A stretch of DNA of 64,000 bases from Roseobacter sp. MED193 (GTDB taxonomy: Bacteria; Pseudomonadota; Alphaproteobacteria; Rhodobacterales; Rhodobacteraceae). Shown one piece after another: positions 42,124-52,600 of the stretch; the first letter of the stretch is position 1; each line of letters starts with the position of its first letter. The position numbers and the translations under genes were made by a program. The stretch lies in contig NZ_CH902583.1 in the NCBI RefSeq assembly GCF_000152965.1, positions 1,790,764 to 1,854,763 of the forward strand. Reading direction: 5' to 3'. Below the pieces are notes generated by a model. That model did no database searches, was not told the DNA's origin, and saw only the letters and a list, made by a program, of their open reading frames with translations.

Positions 42124-43037
42124 GCATTCCCATGATCACCTTTGACGCCGGCGAAGCCCTGCTGGACTGGATCGACTTCACTCAGGCCCTGGCCCGCGGT
42201 CATGACCTGCCCAAGGCCGAGATTGGCGATACCTTCCTGTACCGCGACCCCGATACGCTGCTCAGCCGCTCTGCCTGGATTGATGGCATGGGGCTGGCGG
42301 TCAAAACCGCCAATATCTTCCCGCGCAACCCCGATGCAGGCAAGCCGATGATCAATGGCTCGGTTTGTCTGTACTCTGATCTGGATGGCACACTGGAGGC
42401 CCTGGTGGATTTCCACCTGGTGACCAAGTGGAAGACCGCCGGCGACAGTCTGCTTGGTGCGCTGCGTCTCGCCAATCCGGACAGCCGCGAGATCTTGATC
42501 GTGGGGGCAGGCACCGTTGCCGGATCACTGGTTGAGGCCTTTGGTACCGCCTACCCGCAGGCGCAGATTCGTATCTGTAACCGAACCCAATCCAAGGCCG
42601 AAGACCTGGTTGCACGCTATCCCGGCACCACTGTGGCCACCGATCTCGAAGCGGCCGTCAAAGCGGCGGATATCATCGTCACCTCAACCATGTCCTCAAC
42701 CCCGGTGATCAAGGGTGACTGGCTGCGTCCCGGCCAGCATCTGAACATGATCGGCGCCTATCGGCCAGACATGCGAGAGACCGACGACACGGCCCTCACC
42801 CGCGCGCGGATCTATTGTGACAGCTTTGACACCACGCTGGACCATATCGGCGAGTTCAAAATTCCACTGGAAGAGGGCGTGATCCAGCGCAGTGATGTGC
42901 TGGCGGATTTCTACAGCATGGACCAGTTCCCCGCCTATGACCCTGTGGCGATCACTCTGTTCAAGAATGGCGGTGGCGCCCATCTGGATCTGATGACCAG
43001 CCACCATATTCTGGAAAAATGGAAAGCCGCGCAATAA
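42120..43037 (+). CDS. ornithine cyclodeaminase / mu-crystallin family protein
   Basis: A 305-residue NAD(P)-dependent protein. The Rossmann motif is REILIVGAGTVAGSLVEAFG, and FPRNPDAGKPMINGSVCLYS and WKTAGDSLLGALRL are the family substrate-region segments. Members include ornithine cyclodeaminase, alanine dehydrogenase and ketimine reductases, so the reaction here could be cyclodeamination or reduction of a cyclic imine. The ATG at 42120 overlaps the HAD stop by four bases. It ends the three-gene run. A hairpin spacer follows. Confidence 0.88.
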   Translation: MSIPMITFDAGEALLDWIDFTQALARGHDLPKAEIGDTFLYRDPDTLLSRSAWIDGMGLAVKTANIFPRNPDAGKPMINGSVCLYSDLDGTLEALVDFHLVTKWKTAGDSLLGALRLANPDSREILIVGAGTVAGSLVEAFGTAYPQAQIRICNRTQSKAEDLVARYPGTTVATDLEAAVKAADIIVTSTMSSTPVIKGDWLRPGQHLNMIGAYRPDMRETDDTALTRARIYCDSFDTTLDHIGEFKIPLEEGVIQRSDVLADFYSMDQFPAYDPVAITLFKNGGGAHLDLMTSHHILEKWKAAQ

Positions 43038-43073
43038 CCTGACGGCGTCGCGCGGCTGTGCCGTTCTTGGTCG

Positions 43074-43097
43074 GGTCGCCTTGTCTCAGGCGACCCC
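43074..43097. other. convergent-gene hairpin
   Basis: GGGTCGCC and GGCGACCC form a perfect 8-bp stem with an eight-base loop. It lies between the convergent OCD-family and MFS genes. There is no T-run on either side, so it may block read-through only weakly. Confidence 0.6.
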
Positions 43098-43113
43098 AAA
43101 GCATTCCCTGCAA

Positions 43114-44355
43114 TCAGGCGGCAACGGCTTGTGCGGCTTTCTCGCGCACCGGCAGATGCACCACGGCGCTAAAGGCCCCGACCGCGACGCCGATCCACCA
43201 GACAAAGGTGTAGTCGCCGTAGACATCATACATCCGCCCACCAAGCCAGACGCCCAGGAATCCGCCCAGCTGGTGGCTGAAGAAGACAATCCCATAGAGC
43301 GTGCCCATATAACGCAGCCCGTAAAGATGCGCGATCAGGCCAGAGGTGAGCGGCACTGTGGCCAGCCAAAGCGAGCCCATGACCACCGAGAAGATAATCA
43401 CGCTCATCGGGGTGATCGGCAGCAGGATAAACACCGCCGCCACCACGGTGCGCGCCGTGTAGATCCCTGCCAGCAAGTATTTCTTGCTGTAGCGATTGCC
43501 CAGCCAGCCAGCAAAGAGCGTGCCGCCCACATTGGCGGCACCAATCAGGGCAATCGATACCGCCCCCAGCGCCGAGGTGGTAGTGATCCCGATACTATGC
43601 AGCGCCCCGCCCGGCAGGATCGGCCCACACATCTCGGTGACAAAGGCGGGGAAATGCGCGGTGATAAAGGCCAGCTGATAGCCACAGGAAAAGAAGCCGA
43701 GGAAGATCAGCGTAAAAGACGGGTCCTTAAAGGCCTGTTTCAGAACAGTGCCCATGCTGGCCTCAAGCTCGGCCTTGCTGGCCGCCTGTGGCGCGCGCAT
43801 CAAAGGCAGGGTCAGGACCAAGGCCAGTACCCCACCGGCAAAGACCATGAAGACCGATTGCCAGGACATCATTGACAGCAGGAACTCCGCCGTTGGTGCA
43901 CCAATGATCTGGCCCGCAGATCCAGCTGCGGTCACGATTGCCAAAGACATCGACCGGTTCGCATCGGAACTGGCCCGCCCCACCACGGCGAGCACCACGC
44001 CAAAGCCGGTGCCGGCAATGCCAAAGCCCACCAGCCACTCATAGGCCTGCATCTCAAACGGCGTGGTTGCCCCAGCGCTGAGCACCAGACCGGCCGCATA
44101 GGTGATGGCACCAAGGATGATCGCTTTGCGGTCGCCTAGCTTTTCCGCCAGCGCGCCAAAGATCGGCTGGCCAATCCCCCAGGCCAGGTTCTGGATGGCA
44201 ATGGCCAGCGAGAACTCGGCGCGCAGCCAGCCAAATTCCTCGGCGATGGGGATCTGAAACACCCCAAAGGAGGCCCGCACCGCAAAGCTGGCCATGATGA
44301 TGACGCAGCCGACAATCAAGACCGGCGTAAAAAGGGGCGTATGAGTACGTGGCAT
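43114..44355 (-). CDS. MFS transporter, monocarboxylate/oxalate-formate-like
   Basis: A 413-residue inner-membrane protein with twelve predicted helices. The N-terminus FTPVLIVGCVIIMASFAVRA-SFGVFQIPIAEEFGW and the loop GALAEKLGDRKAII are typical of the OFA/MCT-like branch, which moves organic acids. The ATG at 44355 has GGAGAAG upstream. It is convergent with the OCD-family gene. Substrate unknown. Length and topology are ordinary. Confidence 0.9.
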   Translation of the reverse strand: MPRTHTPLFTPVLIVGCVIIMASFAVRASFGVFQIPIAEEFGWLRAEFSLAIAIQNLAWGIGQPIFGALAEKLGDRKAIILGAITYAAGLVLSAGATTPFEMQAYEWLVGFGIAGTGFGVVLAVVGRASSDANRSMSLAIVTAAGSAGQIIGAPTAEFLLSMMSWQSVFMVFAGGVLALVLTLPLMRAPQAASKAELEASMGTVLKQAFKDPSFTLIFLGFFSCGYQLAFITAHFPAFVTEMCGPILPGGALHSIGITTTSALGAVSIALIGAANVGGTLFAGWLGNRYSKKYLLAGIYTARTVVAAVFILLPITPMSVIIFSVVMGSLWLATVPLTSGLIAHLYGLRYMGTLYGIVFFSHQLGGFLGVWLGGRMYDVYGDYTFVWWIGVAVGAFSAVVHLPVREKAAQAVAA

Positions 44356-44473
44356 GAGGCTTCTCCAGTTCAGCCCGGCAAAGCTAGAGAAATCTAGCCG
44401 AGCGTCAAATCAAAGATACTGCTTGCTCAGTTAAGGAATTTTGATGCGAGGGTCGTTGAGAGGCCAGAGGCCC

Positions 44474-45034
44474 CTAGTAGAAAGGAGACATGCGCGCCAT
44501 ATGAGCCTTCAACAAGGATTCTGGTAACCTTGCGCCTTTCTCCCCGCGGATCACAGTCACAAGTTTAACCAGGCCCAGGTCATAATCGGGGTAGAAAAAC
44601 ACCATTTCAGTCACCTCTTCGTGGCCCAATTCAAACTGAAAGCTAAACCCGTGAAGGACCATGCTCCATGCTATTTCGCGGTGGGAGACACAACGCCCAT
44701 TCCTGGAGGCAACAAGAGTTGCACAAAATTGCTTTCGTTCTGCAAGGTAGCGCTGGGCCGCCGAACCATGGTCACCGGGACCATAGGGGACAGCTCTTTC
44801 AAGGCGCGCCACGACCGGGCCGCCACAAGTCAAACAGACGTATTCAATAGCTTCCGGCAAGACTGTGATATCCCAGTCATCACTCTCTTTCGTGCGCTTG
44901 AATAAGGCCGAACCTGTGAGGCGGGAAAACTGATCATCGCGAGCATAGAGGGGCGCCGCCGCCCAAGGGAACGATAAGGCAAAAAGCAGGAGCATCGCCG
45001 CAAGGACCCAAAAAGGCGATCTTTTTTGTTGCAT
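44474..45034 (-). CDS. secreted hypothetical protein, 186 aa
   Basis: A 186-residue protein with a clear signal peptide (MQQKRSPFWVLAAMLLLFAL, then SFPWAAAPLYARDD). The mature part has several aromatic residues, a VCLTCGGPVVARLE segment and two further cysteines (KQFCATL and NGRCVSH), so disulfides are possible in the periplasm. I do not recognise the family. The ATG at 45034 is divergent from zapE, whose start is 118 bases away. Function unknown. Confidence 0.7.
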   Translation of the reverse strand: MQQKRSPFWVLAAMLLLFALSFPWAAAPLYARDDQFSRLTGSALFKRTKESDDWDITVLPEAIEYVCLTCGGPVVARLERAVPYGPGDHGSAAQRYLAERKQFCATLVASRNGRCVSHREIAWSMVLHGFSFQFELGHEEVTEMVFFYPDYDLGLVKLVTVIRGEKGARLPESLLKAHMARMSPFY

Positions 45035-45152
45035 AAAGCGTCCGCTATACTCTTCAGCACTGCAGCAACTTTAAGCTGTTTTATGACCCCTGTCACTCCA
45101 TACACACCTGCACTGGCTTCCCATCCTACCGCCTTCGCGGTAAGCCTAGCCC

Positions 45153-46226
45153 ATGACCGATCTCAGCACGCTTTATGCCCAAAAGATTGCCAATGGCGAT
45201 CTGCGCCCCGACCCTGCACAAGAGGCGGTCCTGCCGCAGTTTGACCGTATCTCCGAAGGGCTGCGGGCCGAGCCGGTGAAACGCGGGCTGTTTCGCCGCG
45301 CCAGCCCAGCCCCGGCGCCAAAGGGTCTGTATCTTTGGGGAGGAGTTGGTCGCGGCAAATCTATGTTGATGGATCTCTTTGTCGACAGCCTTGGTGATAT
45401 CCCGTCTCGGCGTGTACATTTCCATGCCTTCATGCAGGAAATCCACGCCAAGATGCATGCCGCCCGCCAGGAAGGGGTGCAGGATGCCTTGGCGCCAGTG
45501 GCGCAGGAAGTGGCGGCTTCCGTCCGGGTCCTGGCCTTTGACGAGATGCAGATCTCGGACATTACTGATGCGATGATTGTTGGCCGCTTGTTTGAGGCGC
45601 TGTTTGAGGCCGATGTCTGTGTTGTCACAACCTCCAATCGACTGCCGGATGAGCTCTATAAAAACGGGCTGAACCGGCAATTGTTCTTGCCGTTTATTGA
45701 CCTGATCAAGGATAAGATGGAGGTCTGGGAAATGGTGAGCCCGGTGGATTATCGCCAAGACCGTCTGAAGGGCAGTGAAGTCTATTTCAGTCCCGCAGAT
45801 GCAGCGGCGCGGGACATGTTGCAATCAATTTGGCAGGATCTTTCAGGCGGCGAAGCCCAGCCGCTTACGCTTGAAGTAAAGGGGCGCGAAGTGGTTCTGC
45901 CTGCCTTTCGCAACGGCATCGCGCGGGCGACGTTCTTTGATCTCTGCGGCAAGATGCTTGGGCCCGGAGATTATCTCGCTATCGCCGAAGAGGTGAAGGT
46001 TCTGGTACTGGACAATATCCCCCGGCTCAGTCGCAACAACTTCAATGAAGCAAAACGCTTTGTTACGCTGATTGATGCGCTTTATGAAGCAAAGGTCCGG
46101 CTGATCTGTACCGCGGCAGCAGAGCCCGAGTTTCTATATGTCGAGGGCGATGGGGCGTTCGAGTTTGAACGCACTGCTTCGCGCCTACGCGAAATGCAGG
46201 ATCAGGATTGGGGGCAGGCTGAGTAA
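45153..46226 (+). CDS. zapE: cell-division ATPase ZapE (AFG1 family)
   Basis: A 357-residue cytoplasmic P-loop ATPase. Walker A is WGGVGRGKSMLMDLF, Walker B LAFDEMQISD and the arginine-finger region TTSNRLPDELYKNG. LRPDPAQEAVLPQFDRI is the N-terminal AFG1 signature. ZapE acts on the FtsZ ring under stress in Escherichia coli. No ribosome-binding site is visible; a TACCGC-CTTC-GCGGTA hairpin (45127-45142) ends 10 bases before the ATG, which could affect initiation. Copy C of the intergenic repeat follows the gene. Confidence 0.92.
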   Translation: MTDLSTLYAQKIANGDLRPDPAQEAVLPQFDRISEGLRAEPVKRGLFRRASPAPAPKGLYLWGGVGRGKSMLMDLFVDSLGDIPSRRVHFHAFMQEIHAKMHAARQEGVQDALAPVAQEVAASVRVLAFDEMQISDITDAMIVGRLFEALFEADVCVVTTSNRLPDELYKNGLNRQLFLPFIDLIKDKMEVWEMVSPVDYRQDRLKGSEVYFSPADAAARDMLQSIWQDLSGGEAQPLTLEVKGREVVLPAFRNGIARATFFDLCGKMLGPGDYLAIAEEVKVLVLDNIPRLSRNNFNEAKRFVTLIDALYEAKVRLICTAAAEPEFLYVEGDGAFEFERTASRLREMQDQDWGQAE

Positions 46227-46294
46227 GGGGCTTTGCCCCCTCGCGCTAAGGACGCTCAACCCCAGGATATTTGCGGCCAAATGAAAGCGAGACC

Positions 46295-46370
46295 GCGCCG
46301 CATCAGCGGCGCCGGGCCCAAGGGGCAAGGATCAATCTTTGATTGTTCCGAGCCGGGCGGGAGCCCCCCC
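46295..46370 (+). repeat. three-hairpin intergenic repeat, copy C
   Basis: Hairpin 1 is GCGCCGC-ATCA-GCGGCGC (46295-46312), the linker GGGCCCAAGGGG, hairpin 2 GGATCAATC-TTT-GATTGTTCC (46329-46349, one mismatch) and the tail CGGGCGGGAGCCCCCCC (46354-46370). It lies between the convergent zapE and folC genes. A separate GGGGC-TTT-GCCCC hairpin precedes it at about 46229. Confidence 0.85.
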
Positions 46371-46383
46371 CTGCACGCCCGGA

Positions 46384-47658
46384 TCAGCCGTTCTCACGTA
46401 GGATATGGCCTGCAAGGTAAAGTGAGCCACAGATCAAAACCCGGGCGTTGGGGTCTTTTTTCACGATCTTCTCTAGCGCATTGGCGGTGTTGTCGGCGAT
46501 CGATGCTGCAAGCCCAACAGATCGCGCTGCAGCCTGGGTTGCGCTGGCCGGCAGGGTGTTGGCCTCATCCGGGATCGAGATTGCTGTGAGGCTTGCGGCC
46601 TGCCGCGCCAAAGGCGCCAGATAGCCGGTCACATCCTTGGTGTTGAGCATGCCGCAGATCAGATGTGTCGGCCTTTTGGTCATGCCCGCCAGAACCTTTT
46701 CCAGAGCGAGCCCTGCAGCTGCGTTATGGCCCCCGTCCAGCCAAAGTTCGGCAGCGCCTGCGGTCTCAACAAGTGGACCGGAGGTGAGCCGCTGCATTCG
46801 CGCCGGCCAGGTCGCATTTGTCATAGCAGCCTCGCAAGCGGCTTCTTGCGCACCAAGGTGACGCAACGCAGCGAGGGCCGCACCAGCATTTTGGACCTGG
46901 TGGGCTCCCAGTAGAGCTGGCATCGGCAAATCGAGCAGACCGCGTTCATCCTGGAACACCAACCGGTCACGCTCTTGGCTGACATGCCAATGCTGACCAT
47001 AGGCAATCACTGGGGCCCCAAGGCGCTCAGCTGTGGCCTCAATCACCTCCAGAGCCTCATCAGGCTGGGGGCCAACAATCACCGGCACCCCCCGTTTAAT
47101 AATCCCGGCTTTCTCGGTTGCAATCTTGGTCAGGGTATCCCCGAGGAATTGTTCATGATCGATGGAGATCGGCGTGATCACGGTGAGCTCTGGTTGGGTG
47201 ATCACATTTGTGGCATCCAACCGGCCGCCCAGACCGACTTCCAACAGGGTGTAATCCGCCGCGGTGCGGGCAAAGGCCAAGAGAGCAGCCACTGTTGTGA
47301 TTTCAAAATAGGTGATGCTCTCGTCACCATTGGACGCATAACACTCATCCAGCACCTCCGTCAGATGGGGTTCTGAGATCAGCTCGCCTGCCAGACGGAT
47401 GCGTTCGTGGAAGCGCGCCAGATGCGGCGAGGTATAGGCATGCACGGATTTGCCCCAGCCCTCCAGCCCGGCGCGGATCATCGCCTGGGTTGATCCCTTG
47501 CCGTTGGTGCCCGCCAGGTGGATCACCGGTGGCAGCTTGTCCTGCGGGTTATCCAGGCGTTCCAGCAGACGCCAGACCCGATCAAGGGTCAGGTCGATGA
47601 TCTTGGGGTGCAGCGCCAGCATACGGGCGAGGATGGCATCTGAGGTTGGCTGGGTCAT
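46384..47658 (-). CDS. folC: bifunctional folylpolyglutamate / dihydrofolate synthase
   Basis: A 424-residue cytoplasmic ligase that adds glutamate to dihydropteroate and folates. The ATP loop is IHLAGTNGKGSTQAMI, followed by YTSPHLARFHERIRL and the Mur-ligase-type VGLGGRLDATN and TPISIDHEQFLGDT. The ATG at 47658 (MTQPTS) is preferred, with GGTGAG upstream; a GTG three codons earlier remains possible. It lies after accD, but the accD terminator separates the two. Confidence 0.94.
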   Translation of the reverse strand: MTQPTSDAILARMLALHPKIIDLTLDRVWRLLERLDNPQDKLPPVIHLAGTNGKGSTQAMIRAGLEGWGKSVHAYTSPHLARFHERIRLAGELISEPHLTEVLDECYASNGDESITYFEITTVAALLAFARTAADYTLLEVGLGGRLDATNVITQPELTVITPISIDHEQFLGDTLTKIATEKAGIIKRGVPVIVGPQPDEALEVIEATAERLGAPVIAYGQHWHVSQERDRLVFQDERGLLDLPMPALLGAHQVQNAGAALAALRHLGAQEAACEAAMTNATWPARMQRLTSGPLVETAGAAELWLDGGHNAAAGLALEKVLAGMTKRPTHLICGMLNTKDVTGYLAPLARQAASLTAISIPDEANTLPASATQAAARSVGLAASIADNTANALEKIVKKDPNARVLICGSLYLAGHILRENG

Positions 47659-47711
47659 AGGGCACACTCACCGGCAGCAAAGGAAAACAAGGGGATCAGC
47701 AAAATAGAAAA

Positions 47712-47736
47712 CGGCCCGCCCTGAGGAGGCGGGCCG
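47712..47736 (-). terminator. rho-independent terminator of accD
   Basis: CGGCCCGCC and GGCGGGCCG form a perfect 9-bp stem; on the minus strand TTTTCTATTTT follows. It lies 22 bases after the accD stop and before folC, so folC must have its own promoter or rely on read-through. Confidence 0.88.
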
Positions 47737-47758
47737 CATGAAAACACTATAGGGCGTA

Positions 47759-48703
47759 TCAGCTTTCTGCTGGAGAGGGCTCTGCGGCATCTTCCGCCTC
47801 ATTCGCGGCCTCTGCACTGGAAACCGGAGCGGGGAGATCCCCGACCACCTGTGGGGGCAGCCCCATCAACATTCGGATAATGGTGATCAGCTCGGCCCGC
47901 ATTTCGGTGCGCGGGATCACCCGGTCCAGCATACCGTGATCCAGCAGATATTCAGCCCTCTGGAAACCCTCAGGGAGTTTTTCGCGGATAGTCTGTTCAA
48001 TCACCCGAGGACCGGCAAAGCAGATCAGTGCATTAGGTTCTGAAATATGTACATCCCCGAGCATTGCGTAGGATGCAGTCACACCGCCAGTTGTGGGATG
48101 GGTGAGTACAACGATATAGGGCAGATTGGCCTCTTTCAGCATCTGCACCGCCACTGTAGTGCGGGGCATCTGCATCAGCGACAAGATGCCTTCCTGCATC
48201 CGCGCCCCCCCTGCTGCCGAAAACAGCACCAGCGGGCGGCCCAGCCTGACGGCCTCTTCGGCAGCCGCGACAATGGCGTTGCCCACATACATGCCCATAG
48301 AGCCCCCCATAAAGGAGAAATCCTGCGCTGCCGCTACAATCGGCGTACGACCAATTTCGCCCGCTGCAACCAGCATGGCCTCTTTTTCATCGGTCTTTTT
48401 CTGCGCCGCCTTCATGCGGTCAGGGTATTTCTTTTGATCGCGAAACTTCAGCGGGTCCGAAATTGGCTCCGGCACTGCGACCTCAGCAAAGACTCCGCCA
48501 TCGAACAGCGCGGTGAAACGATCGCGTGGCGTGATATGCATGTGGTGCCCGCAGTTGGTGCAGACATTCTGATTGTCGCTCAGCTCACGGTGAAACAGCA
48601 TGGTGCCGCATTCGCTACACTTCTGCCAAAGATTCTCGGGCACTTCGCGACGCGAAAACAGCGAGTTGATCGTTGGGCGGACGTAGTTGGTGATCCAGTT
48701 CAT
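47759..48703 (-). CDS. accD: acetyl-CoA carboxylase carboxyltransferase beta subunit
   Basis: A 314-residue subunit that with AccA moves the carboxyl group from biotin to acetyl-CoA in fatty acid synthesis. The N-terminal zinc ribbon has Cys29, 32, 48 and 51 ([15 protein letters not shown] and CTNCGHHM). The carboxyltransferase fold has [19 protein letters not shown] and [16 protein letters not shown]. The ATG at 48703 is in the family position. The acidic Ala/Glu-rich C-terminus is usual for alphaproteobacteria. It ends at its own terminator. Confidence 0.96.
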   Translation of the reverse strand: MNWITNYVRPTINSLFSRREVPENLWQKCSECGTMLFHRELSDNQNVCTNCGHHMHITPRDRFTALFDGGVFAEVAVPEPISDPLKFRDQKKYPDRMKAAQKKTDEKEAMLVAAGEIGRTPIVAAAQDFSFMGGSMGMYVGNAIVAAAEEAVRLGRPLVLFSAAGGARMQEGILSLMQMPRTTVAVQMLKEANLPYIVVLTHPTTGGVTASYAMLGDVHISEPNALICFAGPRVIEQTIREKLPEGFQRAEYLLDHGMLDRVIPRTEMRAELITIIRMLMGLPPQVVGDLPAPVSSAEAANEAEDAAEPSPAES

Positions 48704-48777
48704 ATCATGCCTCTGTCAGAGCCGTTTGGCGGCGGCCAATTTGCACACCAGATAAGCTGCCTTGCGCAGAATTGCAA

Positions 48778-49668
48778 TCAGCGGCGTATCACCAGCCGCG
48801 CTGCCAACCACAGGACCAGCATGGTCATGCAGTCCACCAATAGCCAGGGCCGCATTGCATCTACATCGGACATCTCGTAAGGCAGCAGATAGAGCGCCAA
48901 ACCATGCAGACTGCTGGGCGAGCCGAAGATTAGCAAGGCCACGAAGTTATTGGCAAAATGCACTGCTATGGCTGGTCCCAACGTGCCTGCCCGCGCCGTA
49001 AGATCTGCCATCAAGAGGCCAAAACCCATAGCCCAGAGACAGATCAGAACGGCATTGTCCCCGGCCACCTGGGGCATGTAATGGGCCAGACCAAACAAGG
49101 CCGCCGGCAGCCCGAGCCAAATCAGCGGATTTTGGAATCGCGCCGCCAGGGCCTGTTGTAGATAGCCGCGAAACACCAGTTCTTCTGCGCTGACCTGCAC
49201 CAGCACAGCCAACAGCGACAAAGGCAACAGGCCGAGCCAGATAGGCCAACTCAGGTTGGCAATCAGTGGCGCACCAAAATCATAGGGCGGCAGGATGAAC
49301 AGGGCGACAAAGACCACTAGTGCCGCCAGGCAACACCAAATGAACTGTTGCAGCATCACCCCAGGCACACCGACTAGGCTGAGCAGGCTGCGGTTTTGCA
49401 GCAGGCGCGCAGCCAGCCCCACCCCCAAGGTGAGAAAGCCAAAACTCGCCAGCAGGATCAGCAGGGCAACTGGCGTATTGCCTTTTTCCAAATTAGCCAG
49501 CCAGGCCACCGAAGTGATCTCCAACAGGACTACAAAAACCACCAGGTTGAGAGCATAGCTGACGGCGACAATCACGCAGAGACCAAGAAACATGCGCCAG
49601 AGCTGCGGTTTAGAGCGCCCCGGAGCAACCAGCGCCGCATGGGCAGAATAGGCCGTTTCAAGGATCAT
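48778..49668 (-). CDS. CPBP family intramembrane metalloprotease
   Basis: A 296-residue membrane protein with about eight helices. The glutamate pair is VSAEELVFRGYLQQAL (EExxxR), then FGLAHY and VHFANNFVAL supply the histidines of the ABI/CPBP motifs. Members cleave CAAX-like or signal-peptide substrates, or act in bacteriocin immunity. Its start overlaps the stop of the large pseudo-ABC gene by four bases (ATGA), so the two are coupled. That protein may be a substrate or partner, by inference. It ends 74 bases before accD. Confidence 0.88.
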   Translation of the reverse strand: MILETAYSAHAALVAPGRSKPQLWRMFLGLCVIVAVSYALNLVVFVVLLEITSVAWLANLEKGNTPVALLILLASFGFLTLGVGLAARLLQNRSLLSLVGVPGVMLQQFIWCCLAALVVFVALFILPPYDFGAPLIANLSWPIWLGLLPLSLLAVLVQVSAEELVFRGYLQQALAARFQNPLIWLGLPAALFGLAHYMPQVAGDNAVLICLWAMGFGLLMADLTARAGTLGPAIAVHFANNFVALLIFGSPSSLHGLALYLLPYEMSDVDAMRPWLLVDCMTMLVLWLAARLVIRR

Positions 49669-52600
49669 GATAGCTCATCATCTTCTTTTTGTTCCGCTCG
49701 CGAGCTACTGCTTGCAAACGGTCCACCCACGGCCTCGGTATTTTGCTGTTCTTGGCCAGGCATGACCTCAGGAGTAAAACCCGAAACAGGCAGGCCCGCA
49801 AGCCGCACCCTTGTCGCCAGCCCCACCAAATGCTCCGAAACCGTCTTAAGCAGCTGCGTCGCCACGCTGGCATCGCTTTCGATCACTGCACGGTATTCTT
49901 CCGCGCCGATCCGTAAGAAAAGGCAAGGCTCTGCGGCGCGCAGGTCCATTTCGCGGGGCTGTCGCAAGATGACTGACAAATCCCCAATCAAACGCCCAGG
50001 CTCAATAACCGAAATGGGCGCCGTTGTGGCAGGCGCATCCGGCCAGCGCAGCTCAGCCCGGCCTTCGAGACACAGGTAGACCGCATCACCGCTCTCGCCC
50101 CGCGCAAAGACCAGATCGCCCTGCCCCACCCGGTGCCACTGCGCCGAAAAGGCCAGCAGGCGCTGGTTGCGCGAATCCAACTGAGTAAAGAGCTCCGCCC
50201 GGCCAATCACATCAAGTTTTTGCCGAAAATCTTCAGCGACCAGTCCTTCAGGTCGCCCCTTCTTGCGTCGTTCCCCCCTGGTGGCAGATCCATCGATCTG
50301 CCCCTCGTGGATCTCAACAAAAAGATCATAGCGTTCAGGATGACGGAAATCATCCTCAAGAAAAATCATCGTGGTCGCAGGCATCAGCGCACGTAGCCTG
50401 TCCCGGGTCCGCAGACGGCTGTCAGAATCATGGCTGGCCAGAGCCCGGTCCAGAATGAGCAGATCTGGGCGCTTGATCGCAGCGCGGGTAAAGGCCGCGC
50501 GCTCTTGAAAGACCGGTTCCAGCAACGCTCCTCCCAGTCCCGTTGGCAAATCATACAGAATAAGCGCCAGACGCTTTTGCAGTCCCTGGGCTGTCACCAC
50601 TTCACTGACCAGAGCCTCGACCTGACGCGCCTTATCCCCCGCATGAAGCGAGACCTTTCCAAACAGCGCGTTCTCCATCACCGAAAGGCGCGGCGCATAG
50701 CTGCTGGGGTCCAAAGCCGCGAACAGACCTTTCGAGCGGGCCGTAAGCACCCCGCCACTCGCAGCCCGGATTTTCAGGATACGCGCCTTGAAGCTTTCCA
50801 GAAAACCCGGGCCGATCTGTTCCGCCGACAAAAGAAAAGGAATAGTCATAAGCGCCGCTCGGGAGGCTGCGCTTAGTCCCTGTTTGCTGCCGTTATTTGC
50901 CGCGCCGCCAGCAGTATTCGCCGCAAGAGCGCGCTCCTGTACTGCATATTCCTCTGCCGCGTTACACAGGCGGCAGTACACGTCTTCGTCCAGACCCAAG
51001 CGTTGAAACAGCGGGTGATCAAGATTGTCTCGACCAAATGTCTTGATCAGGGTCTCTGCCACCCCCAGACCAATTTCAAGCGTCTCATCCTCTAATTGTT
51101 GATCGCGGATCACCTGATAAAATAGGGTTCCTGGCGCCAGAAGCTCTTCGGGGTCGATGTCACGGGTGGGGGTAGCAAAGAGCATATTGCTGGCCAGTGG
51201 CACGGCGGGATTAAAGGCCTCTGGGTCAAAATGGTGCACGACGCCATCAAGGCCAGCCTCAATCAGTCGCTGTTTGATCAAGGGGCGCAGCCGCACGATT
51301 TGCTGCTCTAGAAACGGTTGTGCACTGGGCTGCAACTGGGCATGCAGCGTACGGCGAAACAGCTGTTGATCGACCCCCATCGCCTCGACCAGTTGGAACC
51401 ACCAGTCGCGCATGTCGCCTTCAGACCCAAGCCCCGCCAGCGCCGGATTCACCCAATCCGCCTCTAGCGGATCAGCGCTATTGCCTGCCCGAATAGCCTC
51501 AGCAATCTGTCGCTCAGTCTCAGCTGAGGGGCGCGGCAGACTGGGGGAGCTCCGCAGTGGCATCAGCACATTGTCCCCCAAAGAGCCCGAAAACAGATAG
51601 GGATGCGAATGGGCATAGCCCACCCGCGCCGCGATCACCCCCTGATGCAGCGCCTCCAGCCGATGCCCTGCCAGGGTGATCGCCCCCCGAGTTGGTAGAA
51701 CTTCTCGGGTCAGGAGCTGGGCAAAAGCCGCGCGCTCTGCATCGCTGCTGCTTTTGACCGCAACGCGCGCACCTTGGGGTATGGTGAGAGATAGATTTTC
51801 AATCACCATATTACCTTCACTGTCGCGCAAAGAGACATTGCGAAACACCACATCACCGCGCAGATGCGGCAGTTTGTCGGGCACCCCCTCAATCAGGGCC
51901 GCATCAATCATGCCTTTGGGCGCGAAGCGTTCGGTCATGATTGACCAGCGCAGCCCCATGTCCTGCACCTGATTGTAATAGGTGAGCAGCTCCTTCCACG
52001 GGGCCGAAAGATCCTTATAGGCGGCCAACCCCGCCACCAGGGCTCCCACCGTGATTTCACCGCGGATCGCCAGCACACCGCCCGCTGAATAGAAGACAAA
52101 GGGCGTCATATGGCCGATCAGGTTGTTAAGGAACTTCATGAAGTATTTTTTGTTATAGATCCGGCGGCGGATATCAAACAGCCGCCCCAAGCGGTCCGAA
52201 ACTTGCGCCAAACGGTAGCGCCAGCCGCCATTGCCCCGCAGGTCGGACATCCCGGCAGCGGTCTCTCCAATTTCTGCTGCCAGAGCGCGGACTTCCTGAA
52301 TACGATCCTTGTTCAGCAGGTTGATCTGGCGTTGCAGTAGCGGGATCAGCCAGGCCTGTAACGGGATCAACGCGATTGAGACCAACCCAAACCAGACGCT
52401 TTGCATAAACAAGAACACTACAATGGTCGCCATTTGGCCGGCCTGAAATGCCGGCTGCGCCAGGGCATCCCCCATCAAGCCCCCCATAGGTTCGCTTTCC
52501 GACGTAATCATCGAGACCAGCTCCCCTTGGCTGGTGGTGCGAAAGTAGGGTGTGGGGAAGCGCACCATACGGCTGATCAAACTGTACCGCAGCCGTCGCA

